Positions 36,213-46,190 are shown, counted from the first letter of the stretch. The stretch: DNA of 64,000 nt from Saprospiraceae bacterium (GCA_029263015.1 JAJCYI010000139.1:1-64000), one strand, 5' to 3'. A program made the numbers and translations. The notes: a model not told the origin generated them from the letters alone.

Positions 36213-36569
36213 ATGATATCTAAGTTCAGAATGAAAATAGACCTGCTGGGACAAGGCATACTGCTGATAGCAATTGTTTTGCTGGCCTTTTTTGCTTCCG
36301 GCAAAACTTGGACAAATACAATGTTAGTTATATTAGGTGTTTGGCAGATTGCAAGTGCCGTACACTTATTCTATGTTTACCAGCATATCAAGCGGTTGAA
36401 TTATATCAAAACAACGATCGTCCTTGCGGTGAGCCTACCAATCTGGATAAAGCTGGTTGGCTTGTTAGCGTACTTGCCCATAACCGGCATTGTACTTTGG
36501 TATTTTTGGCAAACGATAGCTGACACCATTAAAGTTTATAATCGGCCCCGGTCTTTTTGGGATCTTTAA
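36213..36569 (+). CDS. Small polytopic membrane protein
   Basis: A 118-residue protein with four hydrophobic segments (about 13-29, 34-54, 65-83, 87-105) and a basic tail (YNRPRSFWDL). No family recognised. A start at the second Met (36231) is equally possible. Confidence 0.65.
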   Translation: MISKFRMKIDLLGQGILLIAIVLLAFFASGKTWTNTMLVILGVWQIASAVHLFYVYQHIKRLNYIKTTIVLAVSLPIWIKLVGLLAYLPITGIVLWYFWQTIADTIKVYNRPRSFWDL

Positions 36570-36581
36570 TAGTAATTAGTT

Positions 36582-36745
36582 GATTAGTTCGTTAGTGATT
36601 AGTAAGACCCGACAAGCTTAGTAAGATGTTGAAAATCAAATAGTTAGAAAATGGACAATCAATTGTTTTTGATTTGCCACATAGATTCAAGTAGCGAATG
36701 CCACGCCAGCAATGTTTTGGCGAACTAATCACTAGTCCCCTAATC
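36582..36745. repeat. Imperfect inverted repeat between membrane genes
   Basis: GATTAGTTCGTTAGTGATTAG (36582-36602) has an inverted partner at 36725-36745 matching at about 15 of 21 positions. The spacer is non-coding. It may be a decayed miniature element. Confidence 0.3.
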
Positions 36746-36779
36746 ATTTCACTAAGAATTTGATCGTCAAACAAATAAA

Positions 36780-37454
36780 ATGATTTTCCCAATTGGTGAT
36801 GACCAAGTAAAAGGTGGGTATTTCCCTCTGTTCAGTTATAGTTTTATTGTGCTGAATATTGCTGTTTTTATTTTTCAAGCAATGCTGTCTGAAGCTCGGC
36901 TGGATGTTTTTGTAAATGAATTCGGCTCCGTTCCTATCGAAATAATAAATGGGAGAGACCTGTACTCCTTAGTGACGTCCATGTTTTTGCATGCTGATTT
37001 CATGCACTTACTGGGGAATATGCTTTTCTTGTGGGTCTTCGCTGACAACATCGAAGCTACTGTTGGTAATTTAAGATTTTTGCTTTTTTATATATTAGGT
37101 GGCCTGATTGCCGTGGGAGGCCATGTTTATTTCAATATGGATAGTACGGTGCCCATGATAGGAGCTAGCGGCGCTATTTCAGCTGTAATGGGTGCCTATT
37201 TGGTCATGTTCCCGCATTCCCGTATCAAATTGTTGTTCCTTATTTTCCCCTTTCGAATTTCAGCATGGATTTTCCTTGGCCTATGGATTTTGCAGCAGTG
37301 GATTGCTGGCACCAGTTCATTGGCTGACGGAGGCACAAGCGGGGGCGTTGCCTGGTGGGCACATATCGGGGGATTTGCTTTTGGCTTGTTCATGGGGTTC
37401 TTCTTCAGATCAATTGGCAGCATGAAAGGCGTAGAATTGCATGTAAAAGAATGA
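36780..37454 (+). CDS. Rhomboid intramembrane serine protease
   Basis: A 224-residue, six-segment rhomboid. The catalytic Ser is in PMIGASGAISAVMGAYL (about residue 131), the catalytic His in WWAHIGGFAFGLFMG (about 197), and the oxyanion-site HLLGNMLFLWVFADNIE is near 77-93. The C-terminal GxxxG-rich helix is intact. It would cleave membrane proteins within the lipid bilayer; the substrate is unknown. Confidence 0.93.
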   Translation: MIFPIGDDQVKGGYFPLFSYSFIVLNIAVFIFQAMLSEARLDVFVNEFGSVPIEIINGRDLYSLVTSMFLHADFMHLLGNMLFLWVFADNIEATVGNLRFLLFYILGGLIAVGGHVYFNMDSTVPMIGASGAISAVMGAYLVMFPHSRIKLLFLIFPFRISAWIFLGLWILQQWIAGTSSLADGGTSGGVAWWAHIGGFAFGLFMGFFFRSIGSMKGVELHVKE

Positions 37455-37638
37455 TTTATCAAAATCATCTTGCCTTGCCTCACCAACCAGTGGAATTGCA
37501 AAAGATAAATGAGTCGCCAGTTCTATCAAGGCATTGATAATCAAGACTTTTGAATTTTAGATTTATCATTTATCATTTTACTTTTCACCAATACTTTCCT
37601 TGTTACAGTTTCGTGACATAGATCAGAAACATGCGGAC

Positions 37639-37646
37639 TAATTTTG
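37639..37646 (+). promoter_or_regulatory. -7 box TAATTTTG, hemA
   Basis: Exact TAnnTTTG 35 nt before the hemA start. No convincing TTG is visible at the ideal distance. Confidence 0.45.
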
Positions 37647-37681
37647 TATTTACAATACATCACCAAATTTGTAGATACTAA

Positions 37682-38908
37682 ATGCTTGACGGCTATAAAA
37701 TACTGACCATTTCTCACCGCAAAACACCTTTGCGTCACATTGGGCAGTTTGTTGTCAATCACACTGACGATCAAGAATTACAGTTGCGTTTAGCATCATT
37801 GAAAAATACATTTGGGATTGAGGAATTGATTTACCTTGCAACTTGCAACCGGGTGCTATATTTTTTTTATACTGAAAAGAATCTGTCATCCTCTTTTATT
37901 TCTTCCTTTTTCAAAAACATTCAACCAGAACTTTCTTCAGAGTTCATAAATGAGCATGTGAACTTGTTCGAAGGCGCTTCCGCCACTGACCACTTATTCA
38001 AAGTTGCTGCTTCTGTTGACAGCCTAGTAGTGGGTGAGCGTGAAATACTCCGTCAACTCAGGGAAGCATACAACCGATGTATGGGTTGGGGTTTCACAGG
38101 CGATCATTTGCGTATTGCGATGGATGGTGCAGTAGTGGCCGCAAAAGAGGTTTACGCCAAGACGCGGTTAGGGGAAAAGTCTGTATCGGTAGTTTCATTG
38201 GCAGTGAAAGAATTGCTAAAAACCAACCTCCCAAAGAACGCTCGGATTTTGATGATCGGTGCTGGCCAGACGAATTCGTTAGTTGCCAAGTTTTTGAAAA
38301 AATATGGATTTAGCAACGTTGTTGTTTTTAACCGAACGCCGGAAAAAGCACAGAAGATTGCTGATATGCTTGACGGTAGAGCACTACCTTTTGAGGACCT
38401 GCCGAGCTATCAGGAAGGATTTGATTGCTTGATCGTTTGCACCGGTGCGACCAAAGCGCTTGTTGACAAAAAATTATATTCAAGCTTATTGGGAAGCGAT
38501 GATGCCAGGAAAGTGGTCATAGATTTATCCGTTCCGAACAATATTTCCCGAGAGGTGATAGAAACATTCGATACTCATTATATTTTAATAGAAGGATTAA
38601 AATCGTTGGCTCGGAAAAACCTTTCCTTTAGAGAAAAAGAGGTGACGAATGCATGTAGTTTACTCGAACAACACCTTTCCGATTTTGAATTAAAAACACG
38701 CCACCGTCGTATCGAGCGGGCACTCCACCAGATTCCAATAGAAGTAAAAGCGGTGCGCGAAAAGGCCATGAACGATGTTTTCAAAAAAGAAATAGAAATA
38801 CTCGATAATGATACGCGCATATTATTGGAACGTATGATGCTGTACATGGAGAAAAAGTGCACAGGCATTCCTATGAAAGTGGCAAAGCAGGCACTTGTTT
38901 CTGTCTGA
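37682..38908 (+). CDS. hemA: Glutamyl-tRNA reductase
   Basis: A 408-residue enzyme of the C5 haem pathway that reduces glutamyl-tRNA to glutamate-1-semialdehyde. The catalytic Cys is C55 in LATCNRVLYFF. The NADPH domain has ILMIGAGQTNSLVAKFLKK (about 189-207). The C-terminal dimerisation helices are present. The motif VVGEREILRQLREAY (about 119-133) is typical. Transcribed alone. Confidence 0.94.
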   Translation: MLDGYKILTISHRKTPLRHIGQFVVNHTDDQELQLRLASLKNTFGIEELIYLATCNRVLYFFYTEKNLSSSFISSFFKNIQPELSSEFINEHVNLFEGASATDHLFKVAASVDSLVVGEREILRQLREAYNRCMGWGFTGDHLRIAMDGAVVAAKEVYAKTRLGEKSVSVVSLAVKELLKTNLPKNARILMIGAGQTNSLVAKFLKKYGFSNVVVFNRTPEKAQKIADMLDGRALPFEDLPSYQEGFDCLIVCTGATKALVDKKLYSSLLGSDDARKVVIDLSVPNNISREVIETFDTHYILIEGLKSLARKNLSFREKEVTNACSLLEQHLSDFELKTRHRRIERALHQIPIEVKAVREKAMNDVFKKEIEILDNDTRILLERMMLYMEKKCTGIPMKVAKQALVSV

Positions 38909-38995
38909 TTTTCAGATGTATTCCTCCATTCTGACAGCTTATCTAGCTCTCATTCCTTACCTTTAGATTTCAAATCACTATTCCTGAAAAAAACA

Positions 38996-39334
38996 ATGGC
39001 AAAAAAGCTTAATAAGCAAGATTTTGAGGCAATCATCAAAGTACTTCCGAGCAAGGAGCGTAACAAAATAAGAGATGAGAGCCTCACGGTGCAATGGCTT
39101 GAAGAAAATATTGAACGCTGCAAAGGGCTGATGAAACGAGATGCTCAGATTGGTCTGCCATGGTTTTTGGCATATAGTGTCTCTTTATGGAAGGTGGGCA
39201 TGAACAACATTACGATTGCCATTTTTGTTATTGGGGTGGCCTATTTTGTTTATACTACCTTCACCACGGGCACTTATGGCCTCAACCAAAAGAGGGTGAA
39301 AGTTTACCAAGATATTTTAGAAAAAATCAAATAA
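38996..39334 (+). CDS. Small two-segment membrane protein
   Basis: A 112-residue protein with a basic N-terminal region (about 1-45) and two membrane segments (about 57-73 and 77-95). No family recognised. It precedes the YkvA-like gene by 18 bp and probably forms an operon with it. Confidence 0.65.
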   Translation: MAKKLNKQDFEAIIKVLPSKERNKIRDESLTVQWLEENIERCKGLMKRDAQIGLPWFLAYSVSLWKVGMNNITIAIFVIGVAYFVYTTFTTGTYGLNQKRVKVYQDILEKIK

Positions 39335-39352
39335 CCCTTTTCTTATCCTGCT

Positions 39353-39739
39353 ATGAAAAATCCATTTAAAAAATATTCTGACCTTTTTACCGAAAATAAA
39401 TTGCTTGGTAAGGTCAAGGACTACTTCAGACAGGCTGGGGTCAAGGTTGTTTATAGTGCCCTCCTTCTCTATTATGCATTTACCAGAAAAGATACCCCTG
39501 TATGGGCCAAGAATATTATCTTCGGCGTGTTGGGGTATTTCATCGCACCATTTGATGCGCTCCCTGATATTACACCGCTGATTGGCTACACAGACGATTT
39601 GGGCGTGTTGAGTTTCGGACTCGTTACAGTGGCTTGTTACATTAATAAAGAAGTCAGGGGAAAAGCGAGGGGCCGCCTAAAAGATTGGTTCGGCGAAGTT
39701 GACCATTCAGAATTAGATGCAATAGATAGCCAGCTTTGA
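39353..39739 (+). CDS. YkvA/DUF1232 membrane protein
   Basis: A 128-residue protein with the DUF1232 core AFTRKDTPVWAKNIIFGVLGYFIAPFDALPDITPLIGYTDDLG in the middle (about 42-84): the PFDALPD-type motif is diagnostic. Two membrane segments are predicted. Function unknown; it follows the small membrane gene at 38996. Confidence 0.88.
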   Translation: MKNPFKKYSDLFTENKLLGKVKDYFRQAGVKVVYSALLLYYAFTRKDTPVWAKNIIFGVLGYFIAPFDALPDITPLIGYTDDLGVLSFGLVTVACYINKEVRGKARGRLKDWFGEVDHSELDAIDSQL

Positions 39740-39767
39740 CAAATGAAAATAATATTAAAAATAAAAA

Positions 39768-39797
39768 AGGGATAAAATTTTCCATCTTATCCCTTGA
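39768..39797. terminator. Bidirectional terminator hairpin
   Basis: AAGGGATAAAATTTTCCA / TCTTATCCCTT hairpin between the convergent YkvA and atpC genes. Confidence 0.6.
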
Positions 39798-39823
39798 ATA
39801 ACAGCGAAATATAAATTTATTTT

Positions 39824-40129
39824 TTAGTTCTGAGCTATTCTTACCAACAGCGAAATCTCATTGTTCAGCACTTCTATAAAACCGCCGTTAATTTTGTAAT
39901 TGATCATCTGCCCGACCTGTGAACCTTCTTTGATGGTTGAGCTTTCTTCATCATAATATTTGTACGTCCCATTAGTGGTCACCAGTACCACTTCGCCATT
40001 TCCCAAAGATGAAACAATGGGAGCGTGTCCATTAAGGACTTGAAACTGTCCAAGAGTCCCAGGTACTTTAACTGAAAGTATTGCACCTTGGAAAATCTCT
40101 TTATCGGGAGTAAGGATAGTAATATTCAT
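39824..40129 (-). CDS. atpC: F1 ATP synthase epsilon subunit (short form)
   Basis: A 101-residue epsilon subunit. The N-terminal beta-sandwich is complete (ITILTPDKEIFQGAILSVKVPGTLGQF in part; NGHAPIVSSLGNG), whereas the C-terminal inhibitory helical hairpin of E. coli epsilon is absent, as is usual in Bacteroidota. It follows atpD by 71 bp, so the two are an operon separate from the rest of the ATP synthase genes. Confidence 0.9.
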   Translation of the reverse strand: MNITILTPDKEIFQGAILSVKVPGTLGQFQVLNGHAPIVSSLGNGEVVLVTTNGTYKYYDEESSTIKEGSQVGQMINYKINGGFIEVLNNEISLLVRIAQN

Positions 40130-40200
40130 CTCTTTAAGTTTGGAGTGGTGAGTTTTGGATGGTGAGTAAATAACTCATCACCCAAAACTCAAAACTTATG

Positions 40201-41715
<1,515 letters not shown>

Positions 41716-41784
41716 TTACTGATTTATTATTTGATCTGGTGAGTTGTTTTTTACCGAAAAGATACCCCTTTCAGAAAATCGGCG

Positions 41785-41792
41785 CAAAGATA
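41785..41792 (-). promoter_or_regulatory. -7 box TATCTTTG, atpDC promoter
   Basis: On the minus strand TATCTTTG is followed by GCGCC and preceded, 19 nt upstream, by a TTG (in CCGTTGTTAAAC). This is a strong Bacteroidota promoter 76 nt before atpD. Confidence 0.65.
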
Positions 41793-41920
41793 CATTTTTG
41801 GGTAAGTTTAACAACGGAATAGCGGGAAAAGGAAAAGGTTTTTGAATGGTTGGAAAACAATGCGGTTTGAGTGGAAAATAAAGACCTGCGAAATGGCGGG
41901 TATGTTAAATTATTTTACGC

Positions 41921-41965
41921 AAAGTTGTACTTTTTGTTATAAATTTGTACACAAAGTACAACTTT
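41921..41965. promoter_or_regulatory. Palindrome at the second DUF4143 start codon
   Basis: AAAGTTGTACTTTTTGT and ACACAAAGTACAACTTT are near-complementary (one to two mismatches) around an AT-rich centre. The right arm ends directly before the ATG at 41966. The architecture matches 5131-5178 at the other DUF4143 gene. Confidence 0.6.
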
Positions 41966-43147
41966 ATGTATCCAAGAAAGATTTTCCGGGCACTTGAGAG
42001 CCATTTAGCAGAAAAGGCAGTCTCCGTTATTACTGGTATGCGGCGGGTTGGGAAGACCACTGCCGTAAAATATATGCTCGACAAAACACCACACACCAAT
42101 AAGCTTTACCTTGACTTGGAGCGCTTGGAAGACCGGGCGATTTTCAAGCAAAAAAATTTTAGTGAAATACAGACCGATTTGGAAATAAAGGGGATTGATT
42201 TTTCAAAACCAGCGGTCATCGCCCTTGACGAAATACAGCTCATCCCAGAGGTGGCTTCCTTTATCAAGTATTACCACGACCATTTCCAAGTAAAATTCAT
42301 TGCTTCTGGTTCTAGCTCCTATTATCTACGTAACCGTTTTACCGAAAGCCTTGCAGGGCGCAAACAAGTATTCGAGCTCTATCCGCTCGATTTTATAGAA
42401 TTTTTGCATTTCAAGAATATTGGCCCGAAGCCGTTGGAGGGGTTCGGCATGTCTGCCTACCGCCGTACCTTATATGCAAAGTACAAACCGCTTTATGAAG
42501 AATATATCCGGTACGGCGGTTTCCCAGAGGTTGTACTGACGGGTTCGGTAGAAAAAAAAGAACGCTACCTAAAAGATGTGCTTAATTCATATATAGAACT
42601 GGATGTCAAACTGCTGTCTGATTTTTCGGCCATTGACGACTTGTACAGGCTAGTAGCCTTGTTGGCTTCAAGAATAGGCCGAAAGCTGGACTACTCCAAG
42701 ATCGGTGTACTGCTCGGCGTTGGCCGGCATAAGATAAAAGACTATATCCACCTGTTGGAAAAAACCTATTTCCTGCACTTGGTCAAGCCTTATTCGAAAA
42801 ATATAGACAGGGCCATTGCCCAGCAGCAAAAAGTCTATCTGGCGGATACGGGGCTGGTGAATCAACTGGCACAGATAGACAGTGGCTCTCTGTTTGAAAA
42901 TGCCATCGCCGTGCAACTGCTCCGCATGGGCGAAATCAATTATTTCCAGCTCAAATCAGGCCAGGAGATAGATTTTATATTCGACAAAAAAGTAGCTGTG
43001 GAAGTAAAAGAAACCCCTACCGAAAGGGATTTGAAGCGCTTGAACGCCCGAGCAGCAACGCTTGGCCTATCCGATGTCAGGTTGATTGGCAGGTATCCAT
43101 CGGGCAGCGGGTTTGAAGAATTTATTTGGGGAGGGAGTGTCTTTTAG
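41966..43147 (+). CDS. AAA+ ATPase with DUF4143 domain (copy 2)
   Basis: A 393-residue P-loop ATPase of the same family as 3979-5127. Walker A is ITGMRRVGKTTAVKYML (about 22-38), Walker B AVIALDEIQLIPE (about 76-88), sensor-like ASGSSSYYLRNRF (about 107-119). The DUF4143 domain ends with the nuclease-like QLKSGQEIDFIFDKKVAVEVKE. I use ATG 41966 because the track-like alternative TTG at 41945 lies within the palindrome. Compared with copy 1 it is clearly a different subgroup, so it was acquired separately. Confidence 0.88.
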   Translation: MYPRKIFRALESHLAEKAVSVITGMRRVGKTTAVKYMLDKTPHTNKLYLDLERLEDRAIFKQKNFSEIQTDLEIKGIDFSKPAVIALDEIQLIPEVASFIKYYHDHFQVKFIASGSSSYYLRNRFTESLAGRKQVFELYPLDFIEFLHFKNIGPKPLEGFGMSAYRRTLYAKYKPLYEEYIRYGGFPEVVLTGSVEKKERYLKDVLNSYIELDVKLLSDFSAIDDLYRLVALLASRIGRKLDYSKIGVLLGVGRHKIKDYIHLLEKTYFLHLVKPYSKNIDRAIAQQQKVYLADTGLVNQLAQIDSGSLFENAIAVQLLRMGEINYFQLKSGQEIDFIFDKKVAVEVKETPTERDLKRLNARAATLGLSDVRLIGRYPSGSGFEEFIWGGSVF

Positions 43148-43288
43148 CGGCAGGTCGGTTAGCACTTATTATTTTAATTGTATCCCCTTAAAATTGGGTG
43201 GTAAATTCGGGCTTGCGGTAGAAGAGAATTTATATTCGCCTCTACCAGCTACCATTACATTTTGAACGGATACTTTTAATTTGCCTAA

Positions 43289-43451
43289 GAGCTTGTCTAG
43301 TTTTTGTATGAACTGGTAATCAAGAGTTTAGGGTTTTGGCGAAGAATCAAAGAAAGAGTTTAGCAGGTATTTGATTCAAAGCCAAGTTCCTAAAACATTG
43401 GTTATCAGCCTGCCTGACGGTAGGCAGGGAATAGAAAAAATAGACAAGCTC
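43289..43451. mobile_element. 163-bp MITE with TAA target duplication
   Basis: Terminal repeats GAGCTTGTCTAGTTTTT and AAAAAATAGACAAGCTC (17 bp, two mismatches) are flanked on both sides by TAA (43286-43288 and 43452-43454). The interior has no ORF and contains a small palindrome GCCTGCCTGACGGTAGGCAGG (trimmed). The size, ends and 3-bp duplication fit a non-autonomous IS5-type element. Confidence 0.75.
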
Positions 43452-43510
43452 TAAAGTGCGCTAACTGTTATGCACGGATGCACCTTTTTGCAGGGACAGC
43501 AAATATCCAT

Positions 43511-45034
43511 TCACCTCCCCGCCCGCTCCAATGCCTCCATCGCCATGCCCCAGAAATGCTCGTAAGGGATGGCCTCCACCTCGTGCGGTGCCAGGAGGAA
43601 CTGCACGGGCTGGCTGCTCATGCGCCGCCGCAGTTCCGCTGATTTTTCCTCTGCTCCTTCTTTTTTGAAATCCGCCTTTTGGATGTTCAGCAACGACTGC
43701 ACCAGGCACCAGGAGCGGAAAGTGTCGTCGCCCTCCTTGAGGTGGCGGGCATTGTATTTTTCGAGGGCGAGCATGCGGTCGTAGGAATCGTCGTAGCGCT
43801 TTTCATATAGCAAGTAAATGGCATGGGTGATGAGTACTGGGATGTTCATGCCTCGCTTGTCCCTGGAAAAATTCGGCACTTCGTTGAGGAAACGGGCTGG
43901 CCGGAACTTGCTTTTCTCCATGTCCGTTTCGGGCAGCACGATCTTGCCAGCGGCGATCAGGAGGTGAATGTAGCCCCCGTAGATTTTCCAGCTTTCTTGC
44001 TCTGCCGGGGGGAGGTATTTAAAGCGCTTGTTATTAGTGGCATCCTTGTGCAGCATATAAGCCTGTTGGTAGTCCTGCTTGTGAAATTTTAAAGATAGGT
44101 AGAGTTCGGTGGTCTTATACCAGCCGACAGAATATTTTACGACCATGCCCAATGCTTTAGCTGCCATTTTTTCAGCCTTCCCGTATTCTCTAGTCATGGT
44201 AAGGCCGACGAGTAAGGTGTTGTTGAAAATAGCAAAAGTCGTTTTAGGCGTGGAGTCTTTTTTTTCAAAATGCTGGAGTGCTTCTATGCTGACTGCTATC
44301 ACGCCAGGGTAGTCATAGGCAATCTCCCGTTCCAATCTTTTTATCATGTAATAATAAAGGTGGAAGCGGTAACTTTCTATATTATCTACAAATGGTTCGA
44401 GTTCTTTCAGGTGTTTTCTTGCTTCTTCTCCGATCCATGGCTTGGCGGAGCGAGAAAGGACAAAGGGAGCAATGAGTTCATTGTATTTGCATTCTGCCTT
44501 GACAGTAATCGTAAAGGCTTCAAGGCTTTTGCGAACTAACTCTTGGAAATAACGCCTTTTCTTTTCATCTGGTTCTCTTGTTGTATAATGATATAATAAA
44601 AGCCTTGAAATTTCCAATACAACTTCAACGGATTCAAGTTTTATTGCAGCTGGCAATGTCTTCTTCATTAATTTCAGGGCAGCACCGTATGCCCCTCTAA
44701 CACCCATTATTTTAATCGCTGCCAAGTTTTTCCAACAATTATAAAGCCCTACCTGAGCATCATTAAACTCTGGTTGCTTTAAGTCCAGATGAAAAATAAC
44801 ATTAACCAGTCTTCTAAAAAACCTGTTTTTAAAATTTTTGTACTGGGTGTGCTTCCCATTCTTGTCCGGCCCAAAGAAAAAAGCAGCAGCCTCATCATCC
44901 GAACCGAATTTCCCATTTTCTAACCGTTCATAGAATAGCTCATAGCGGTTGTCGGCATCATCATACCCTAGCACATTGAGCTGTTTTCTTTTGTGGCGGG
45001 TGACGACGTACATTAGATCTTCCAAATTTTTCAT
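43511..45034 (-). CDS. Helical protein of unknown function (MKNLEDL family)
   Basis: A 507-residue, mainly alpha-helical protein with no signal peptide and no membrane segment. It starts MKNLEDLMYVVTRHKRKQLNVLG, then carries a conserved-looking block DDEAAAFFFGPDKNGKHTQYKNFKNRFFRRLVNVIF (in parts, about 43-80). The rest looks like a TPR-like superhelix with many charged helices. I recall a family of such proteins that is expanded in Saprospirales, but no function is established. It is divergent from the row of short units at 45373-46050; that arrangement resembles TPR regulators encoded beside small peptides. It has no HTH that I can see, so a direct DNA-binding role is not supported. Confidence 0.6.
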   Translation of the reverse strand: MKNLEDLMYVVTRHKRKQLNVLGYDDADNRYELFYERLENGKFGSDDEAAAFFFGPDKNGKHTQYKNFKNRFFRRLVNVIFHLDLKQPEFNDAQVGLYNCWKNLAAIKIMGVRGAYGAALKLMKKTLPAAIKLESVEVVLEISRLLLYHYTTREPDEKKRRYFQELVRKSLEAFTITVKAECKYNELIAPFVLSRSAKPWIGEEARKHLKELEPFVDNIESYRFHLYYYMIKRLEREIAYDYPGVIAVSIEALQHFEKKDSTPKTTFAIFNNTLLVGLTMTREYGKAEKMAAKALGMVVKYSVGWYKTTELYLSLKFHKQDYQQAYMLHKDATNNKRFKYLPPAEQESWKIYGGYIHLLIAAGKIVLPETDMEKSKFRPARFLNEVPNFSRDKRGMNIPVLITHAIYLLYEKRYDDSYDRMLALEKYNARHLKEGDDTFRSWCLVQSLLNIQKADFKKEGAEEKSAELRRRMSSQPVQFLLAPHEVEAIPYEHFWGMAMEALERAGR

Positions 45035-45372
45035 GAGAGTTATGTTTTTAATTTTTGAACCATCTTTCCAAGGTTATGGCTATGGCAAAATCAATTCTTC
45101 ATTGAAGAGCGGCTTTTAAATAGAATCGTTGAACTAAAGGATGCCCAATATTCAATCTCGAAAGTAACTGAAGAAAAGTGCTAAAACAAGAACGAACTAG
45201 TAACTATGACATTTGAAGTAATAACCGTGTAAAACCAAAAATTATGACACCGGAAACAGACTGTTATAGAAAGATTAGCCAAGATAGAAGGATATGTTTA
45301 GGGAGAGATGAAGGACAACTCAGGTAATTCAAAATTAGAAACTACCCCTTTCGTGTCATAAAAAATTTTAGA
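45035..45372. other. Intergenic region between the helical protein and unit 1
   Basis: 338 bp. It should hold the promoter of the 43511 gene (minus strand), but no exact -7 box stands out. A 27-codon ORF at 45244-45327 is not convincing. Confidence 0.4.
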
Positions 45373-45435
45373 AATTGAGGTGTTAGGAAATGTAAAGAGT
45401 GTCTTTGAATAGGCGTCTTCATTCTTATAATTTTG
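45373..45435 (+). promoter_or_regulatory. Promoter module of short unit 1
   Basis: GTGTTAG at 45380-45386, TTTG (-33) at 45404-45407 and TAATTTTG (-7, exact consensus) at 45428-45435. The box-to-(-7) distance is 48 nt and the -33 to -7 gap 20 nt, the same as in units 2 and 3. Confidence 0.7.
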
Positions 45436-45471
45436 CGCTAACATTTTAATCAACCTCAAAAAACCAAAACT

Positions 45472-45600
45472 ATGCTCTCCACTATTATCTCTCTATTGAT
45501 TGCCCTTGGAACAATCGTCAACCAAGCCGACTTCGACGATCTCTCCCAACAAGAACAGGATGATATGATAGAAATTGTTGTTGATGACATCAACCAATGA
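45472..45600 (+). CDS. 42-aa exported-looking peptide (unit 1)
   Basis: The ORF starts at ATG 45472, 36 nt after the -7 box, and ends in TGA at 45598-45600. The product begins with a hydrophobic helix, MLSTIISLLIALGTIVNQA, with a plausible signal-peptidase site after NQA, followed by a strongly acidic tail (DFDDLSQQEQDDMIEIVVDD). The unit is closed by a strong terminator. It lies divergently from the helical protein at 43511. A precursor of a signalling peptide, a small exported effector or a toxin-like peptide are all possible. Confidence 0.55.
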   Translation: MLSTIISLLIALGTIVNQADFDDLSQQEQDDMIEIVVDDINQ

Positions 45601-45610
45601 GCAGTCCTCA

Positions 45611-45650
45611 ATCCGGCATTTGAAAAGACACTTTTGAAAATGCCGGATTT
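45611..45650 (+). terminator. Terminator of short unit 1
   Basis: AATCCGGCATTT / AAATGCCGGATT hairpin followed by TTTT, just after the peptide stop. Confidence 0.85.
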
Positions 45651-45688
45651 TTCTCCATCAAATCACAAAAGTTGAAACTGCAAAAATT

Positions 45689-45747
45689 GGGGTGTTAGGA
45701 ATGGAGGGAAGTGTCTTTGTATGAAATAAAATACCGCTGCAACTTTG
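45689..45747 (+). promoter_or_regulatory. Promoter module of short unit 2
   Basis: GTGTTAG at 45692-45698, TTTG at 45716-45719 and CAACTTTG (one mismatch to TAnnTTTG) at 45740-45747. The spacing equals that of unit 1. Confidence 0.65.
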
Positions 45748-45782
45748 TCCTGTCAAAAAAACAACAATTCAAAAACTAAAGC

Positions 45783-45890
45783 TATGAAAACGCCTCCTGG
45801 GCCATTGACAAAAAAAAACACCTGGCAGAAAAAATGCTGGGTGTTCCAGTTAAGCAGGACTGTTATCTGCCAACTGGGTACTGCCAACTG
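45783..45890 (+). CDS. Short ORF of unit 2 (35 aa, doubtful)
   Basis: ATG 45783 lies 35 nt after the -7 box, as in unit 1, and the leader (AACTAAAGCTATG) is similar. The product, MKTPPGPLTKKNTWQKK then CWVFQLSRTVICQ, does not resemble the first peptide, and the ORF runs through a hairpin (AACACC ... GGTGTT, about 45819-45845). It looks like a unit whose coding part was deleted or replaced. Confidence 0.25.
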
Positions 45891-45899
45891 AAAAATGGG

Positions 45900-45955
45900 G
45901 TGTTAGAAAACCGCAAAATTGTCCTTGAAAAGAAAAAAAGGTGGAAGCACCTTTG
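45900..45955 (+). promoter_or_regulatory. Promoter module of short unit 3
   Basis: GTGTTAG at 45900-45906, CTTG at 45924-45927 and CACCTTTG at 45948-45955, again 48 and 20 nt apart. Only a 10-codon ORF follows (45976). Confidence 0.6.
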
Positions 45956-46014
45956 CGGTACATTAAGTTGAAAACATGCGAGTTTCGATTGCTTTTGCGC
46001 GCTCTTAGAATTAG

Positions 46015-46055
46015 AAAGTGCCCGGTACCTGTCGGTGCTGGGTGCTTTTTTAAAG
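46015..46055 (+). terminator. Terminator of short unit 3
   Basis: GTGCCCGGTACC and GGTGCTGGGTGC can pair with G-U wobbles, followed by six T. It ends the roughly 100-nt unit 3, which may therefore be a non-coding RNA or a decayed copy. Confidence 0.6.
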
Positions 46056-46190
46056 AAACCAGAAGCGACGTTTCTTCTACAATCACTTGAAACACTAAAA
46101 AGCTATATATCTCTGGCCAGACCATATAGGGGCGGATGCCGAAAAGCCCATTTTTGAATAGAGTAGGCGTTAAGCTTTAAAACTAAAATT

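Noticed and set aside
41945-41965. TTG start giving a 7-residue longer DUF4143 ATPase
   Set aside because: These codons are the right arm of the palindrome; the ATG at 41966 matches the family N-terminus.
45244-45327. 27-codon ORF before unit 1
   Set aside because: No promoter box, hydrophobic leader or terminator; probably chance.
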